Source: Spinellus fusiger
Lineage: Eukaryota > Mucoromycota > Mucoromycetes > Mucorales > Phycomycetaceae
DNA length: 64,000 bases
Direction of reading: 5' to 3'
NCBI GenBank assembly: GCA_025094145.1
Contig: JALLLS010000109.1
Span: 35,520-99,519, forward strand
Every line of letters begins with the position of its first letter. Within the stretch, counting starts at the first letter, position 1. A program made the translations under genes and the position numbers. This document shows, in pieces, positions 60,176-64,000 of the stretch. The notes below the pieces were generated by a model, which was not told the origin of the DNA, did no database searches, and saw only the letters and a list, made by a program, of their open reading frames with translations.

Positions 60176-60830
60176 CAGTGTCATGACAAAAAACTAAAAT
60201 ATTTTTTACATTTTGATATGATTCTTGTTTATGGAAATACTCATTCTTTGTCATAAAATCACACATTAAACACACAATGGAGACTTGAAAATTGGATAAA
60301 GTATAAAGAAGGTCATCAAGATAATATATACAGATTTATTAGGTGGAAACCCTTAGTATTTGATGTTTCCACCCTTGGCCTTAATAACAGCCCTACATCT
60401 CCAATGCATGCTGTCAATGAGGGTGTTGGTGACAGTCTTGGGTATTTTTTCCCAATCTTGCACCAGAAGAGCCTTCAGATCCTAGAGGGTGCTCCTTGAG
60501 GTCATCTTCTTTCTGACTGCTCTGTTGAGCTGCTCCCAAAGATGCTCAATTGGGTTCAGGTCAGGTCTTTGAGAGGGCCACCCCTCCATTGTGACTATGC
60601 CCCTCTCATCCTTCCATTTCCTAGTCTCCTTACTAGTATGGCAACTGGCATTGTCCTCTTGAAGAACATAGCCTACCACTGGATCCAGTGCCTTAAGACA
60701 AGCCAGCTCAGGGCAATAGGCTGTTTCTAAAATACTGGTGTGTTTGGCACTATTGATGGATCCCTCTACCACAGCAAGTCTACCAACACCTTCACCAGAA
60801 AAAGAACCCCAGACCATCACACTGCCACCA
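60176..60830 (-). pseudogene. Truncated Tc1-like element, transposase C-terminal half
   Basis: The left end is TA (60174-60175) then CAGTGTCATGACAAAA. The adjacent non-coding part closely follows 8066-8220 of the first Tc1-like element. The transposase reads GGSVMVWGSFSGEGVGRL, YVLQEDNASCHTSKETRKW, MEGWPSQRPDLNPIEHLW and, after an in-frame stop, DLKALLVQDWEKIPKTV to the C terminus AVIKAKGGNIKY. The N-terminal half is missing because an LTR begins at 60831. The Asp and Glu of the last two catalytic motifs are kept, with the same 35-residue spacing. Confidence 0.85.
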
Positions 60831-61429
60831 TGAGATTGTTTGGACAGGTAGATTAACAAGACTGAACAAAGATAATTTTTATTGAGTAAAGAAAGGCTCA
60901 CTATTTATACTTTTGGTGGGTGCTTATCCTTCAGTGGCTTCTACCTTATGGTAGGATAATCTATTCTACCTTATGGTAGTTATGATAGTCAATCTTATGG
61001 CTGCTTCACAATTATAACTAAATGGTTGGTGTCTATATTTCTACCTTATGGTAGTATTAATAACTGCCACCTTATGGTTGGCTCATATGTTTTACTTAGT
61101 TGTAGTATTATTAGATTCAACCCTATGGTTGGTTCCTGGGATAAGCACTCCATTATTGAAACCATTAATTATTATGAGTCTTTACTCAATTAACTCTGAT
61201 AGGTCAATATTGTTCTGTTAGGATTATTAATGAAGATGGCTCTTGTTAAGTGTCCAATAGTACACTGAGCTTTAGAAGGTGATTTGTAGTTACAACCAAT
61301 CAGTGAGATGATACAGAGATGTACTATGTTACTTGTGTGCACTCAAGCTTTCATAGAGTATTCTGAATGTCACAGCACACTACTTGTGTTGACTTATTCA
61401 TAGAGAATTTTTGGATTGAAGTTGGAACA
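60831..61429 (-). repeat. Solo-LTR-like repeat, copy 2 (inverted)
   Basis: The reverse complement runs from TGTTCCAACTTC to CAATCTCA and matches 58351-58948 throughout, including the ACCATAAGGTAGAA units. Its left side cuts a Tc1-like transposase and its right side cuts a LINE ORF2, so the flanks come from two different elements. The 5-bp flanks CACCA and CAACA differ at one position. Confidence 0.72.
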
Positions 61430-63490
61430 CAACAGGAGGTGACAAGGGAGTGTAAATGAGTGGAAAGGGGGGAGGAAAGAGTGGTAAAGGTGTTGGCATA
61501 GAGGTCACATGGATCCTGTTCTTTCAAATGTGCTAGATTCCAGAGGCACCTTGGGTGGATGGTTGAAGAAGAAGGGGAAGAAGATGAACAAGAAGACAAG
61601 GACATATCATAAGAAAAAGAAAGTGACATAAGACATTGATCAGACCCAAGGGAAAGATCAGTGTTGATGTGCATAGAAGGGGAGGTCATATCAAAGTTGC
61701 ATAAGAATAGGTCAAGGATACTTGAGCATGTGCATTGCTGCCAGAAACCATGCCAAGTAGCAATGCCATAGGAAAGAGAAGCATTCAACACAGACAGGGA
61801 CTGTTCTTCAAACCATGGGACCATGGCAGTGCCACAAGGAGACATCACTGAATCACCAGTAATGTCACCCAGTCTTGCATTGAAGTCACCACACAGAATG
61901 GTGTTGGGGTAGATGGGGAGAGAGAAAAGAATGGACATAAGATCAGAACATTAGAGGGAGGGAGGGAGGTAGAGGCATAAGAAACAAAGTGGTCCCACTT
62001 TCAATGAAAGGGTATACTTGTTTGGAGAAGAGAGTTGGTGGATAGGGTAAGGAAAGGAAGGAGAGACCAGAGCAGAGACACCCATGGAGCCATGGTAGGA
62101 GGAGACCACAGGAGAGCCATACAAATGGAACTGCTCCCAGTCAGTGGGAAGACAAGCAGGAGAGAGAAGCCATGTTTCTGTGGTAAAAAAGAGAGTAGTG
62201 GGGGGACAGTGGGATAGAACATTATGCACAGTGGTTGCCCTAAGACCATTGGCATTCCAAAGACTTACATTGATTGTATCACTCATAAAGAGGGACTTTC
62301 TGAGAATGAGACAGACAGAGCTTCATGGTCCATATCATAGTCATCCAGATCTCTCTGGAAGCCATTGTCTGGGTAGTCACAATCATGGAGGTGGGGACGT
62401 GCAGGCTGCTGCTTGAAGAACTCCTCATAGTCTTCAGGCTGCATCCAGCCAAAGGAAACAAAGGAGCAGAGGACAGGGGAAACCAGGGTGTACTTCATGT
62501 GCACTAGGGCACAACAGCAATGTTGGAGGTAGATCATGTGGGCATGGTTGGCCAGCTCACTATCAGTGCATGTCTCAAACTTGGGGTCTGCCAGGTGTTC
62601 AGGACTCATGGGATCAAAGTTATCCAGGATCTTGACCTGGACCTTCTCCAGGAGTTCATGGATGTTGGAGGCAAACTGGTCATGCACAAGCAGACCAAGA
62701 ACAGAACAGGCAGGGAAGGAGATGTCCAGGATGCGGGAGGTGTCTACACCAAGATGACAGAGATGATTGCATACCTCTTTATGCTGCATCTTGTGGGAAC
62801 AGGGGATGTAGATGTACTGGAAACCCTGGACACCAGTGGGGATCTGGAATCCACAAGCAGCAGCAGCAACACAACAGACAGCAACAGGGGGACAAACAGC
62901 AGGGGACTTGGGTGTGGCAGCTACTTTGGAGTAAGAAGGAACATTAGTAGCAATGTTAGTAGCAATGTTAGTCTTTTTGGCTGTTTTGTGGGGCAAAACA
63001 GGTGGTGGCTGGGTTGGAATCTGAGTCCGACCAGTTTGGGGAGGTGTAACAGTCTTCTTGAAGACTGGGAAGAGAGCTGGGCCTTGAGAGAGGCAATCTC
63101 CAGGTGCAAATGGTTGTTTTCAGCTGTCAATTCTGATAACAGCTAAAATCTGGTCATGTTGGCTGGTTTTTTGTTCAAGAGTGCAAATAGCAGCCCGGAT
63201 AGCAGCCAGCTGGTCTACCAGTGTCAAAGTGGCAGTTTTGGCTATGTTTTTGTTGTTAAAAACAGAAAAAAGCGGATAGAATGGTGGTTTTTGGTCCAAA
63301 GAAGTTGAAGTTGGTGTAAAGGTGTGTCTTGGATGGATGTTGAGGGATGTACAATGGATGCAAATGGATGCAAATGGATGTATGCTTGTTGTTCTGATGC
63401 AAAACTGTTTACTTACTTGAAAAAACTTTTTTTTGAAAAACTCAGATTTTTCAAAAAAGTGATGGGAAAGTAAAGAGAAGTGGTTTCTTG
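61430..63490 (-). mobile_element. Degenerate LINE (family 2): ORF1 and ORF2 endonuclease
   Basis: The element reads on the minus strand. Its ORF1 core (62996-62283) contains YIYIPCSHKMQHKEVCNHLC and ILDISFPACSVLGLLVHDQF, matching the block in the first LINE. A coiled-coil-like start (NNHLHLEIASLKAQL, near 63120) is in another frame. ORF2 (62286 to about 61430) is the endonuclease: LWNANGLRATTVHNVLSHC, FTTETWLL, CGDFNARLGDITGD and LGSDQCLMSLSF. A frame break lies near 61940-61951, and the catalytic His of the usual SDH motif is Gln. ORF2 is cut off by LTR copy 2. The ORF1 stop and ORF2 start overlap as TTATGA. Confidence 0.85.
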
Positions 63491-63499
63491 GTTTAGATT

Positions 63500-64000
63500 A
63501 AAGTTTTTTTTATTAAAGGGGTTTTTGTACTAGCTTAATAAAGCATATTACCCTTCTTATGACAATTTGAAAAAAAGATACAAAAAAGTTCTACAGGCTT
63601 AAAAGAACAAAAAAGGCCATGCAAGAAAAAGAAGCTAAGACTACTAGACTAAGTGATTGTCCCTGCTCTCTACTCTGCAACTGTGCTAATAGATTGTGAC
63701 AGTGAGAGAGAGGAAGACAGAGAAGCAAAACAAAAAGCTGTTCATGCATGCTGGGATGCTGCTTGCTCAGACCAAAGGGATCCTGGGCTGGCTGCTGTGC
63801 TGTAGTTGCTGTCTGGGTTACAGAGCTGGTCAATGTGCCATAGTATTGTCAGGAGAGGCACCCAGAAGGAAGGACAGGAAGAAGACTTGAGAGGAAGACA
63901 GTTGATGGCATTGTCCAGTGGATGCTGCTGTGCTGATGGGGGGAGTTGTTCCCACAGGTGTCTTGGTATTACTGGGCAAACAGCAAGGTGTCTTCTAGAA
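63500..64000 (-). mobile_element. LINE (family 2) 3' end, head-to-tail with the next copy
   Basis: Read on the minus strand from the window edge, this gives the ORF2 C-terminal end (HPLDNAINCLPLKSSSCPSF and LLTILWHIDQLCNPDS) and a 3' UTR with a Cys/Leu-rich spurious frame, ending in CCCCTTTAATAAAAAAAAC. It matches the fragment beside the tRNA gene (inverted). The 5' region of another copy of the same family follows directly on the same strand, making a head-to-tail arrangement. The element continues beyond the window. Confidence 0.75.

Overview
This window is nuclear DNA from a eukaryote, most likely an early-diverging filamentous fungus of the Mucoromycota (Mucorales-like). Genes are interrupted by many short GT-AG introns of about 45-100 nt. 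The encoded proteins are fungal/opisthokont housekeeping proteins: a Pol epsilon histone-fold subunit, a G-alpha, Mot1/BTAF1, SRP72, CRM1/XPO1 and ATG5. Intergenic DNA is very AT-rich, and there are Tc1-like, LINE and Gypsy-type elements. The species assignment is inference; no marker here fixes it.

Layout. 1-2.0 kb: an unrecognised conserved-looking protein convergent with POLE3/DPB4. 2.4-10 kb: a nested transposon complex. An old Tc1/mariner transposase gene is split by a full-length LINE (two ORFs, with AP-endonuclease and reverse transcriptase), a second 5'-truncated LINE end in inverted orientation, and a Tc1-like element with a nearly intact transposase. 10-14.4 kb: gene-poor AT-rich DNA. 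14.4-16.3 kb: a G-alpha gene whose first intron is almost entirely AAC/AAT triplet repeat and which carries an apparent 1-nt frameshift. 16.3-22.5 kb: gene-poor, with a 1.15-kb TIR element. 22.5-29.5 kb: MOT1/BTAF1. 30.2-30.5 kb: a small possible Cys-rich protein. 30.5-34.4 kb: gene-poor, microsatellite-rich. 34.4-37.8 kb: a second copy of the TIR element a few bases past the stop of SRP72. 38.1-40.2 kb: a Myb/SANT-like protein. 41.2-46.4 kb: a partial third TIR element and CRM1/XPO1. 46.9-52.9 kb: ATG5, a PP2C-type phosphatase with an unusual N-terminal extension, and a WW-domain protein. 54.8-64 kb: a transposon graveyard with a decayed Gypsy pol, two inverted solo LTRs, a tRNA-Pro(CGG) gene with a LINE end inserted at its 5' border, a truncated Tc1-like element and degenerate LINE copies.

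The host genes are unrelated single-copy cellular genes (replication, transcription, signalling, protein targeting, nuclear export, autophagy), not an operon or pathway cluster. The most informative material is the mobile DNA. The flanking target duplications of the 2.8-9.9 kb complex can be read base by base and indicate two LINE insertions about 10 bp apart, a Tc1 insertion between them and a later inversion. The LINE fragment beside tRNA-Pro is bracketed by a 15-bp duplication of the tRNA 5' end. The two LINE families share a stop-start overlap (TTATGA) between ORF1 and ORF2. No CRISPR array, prophage or bacterial-type system is present.
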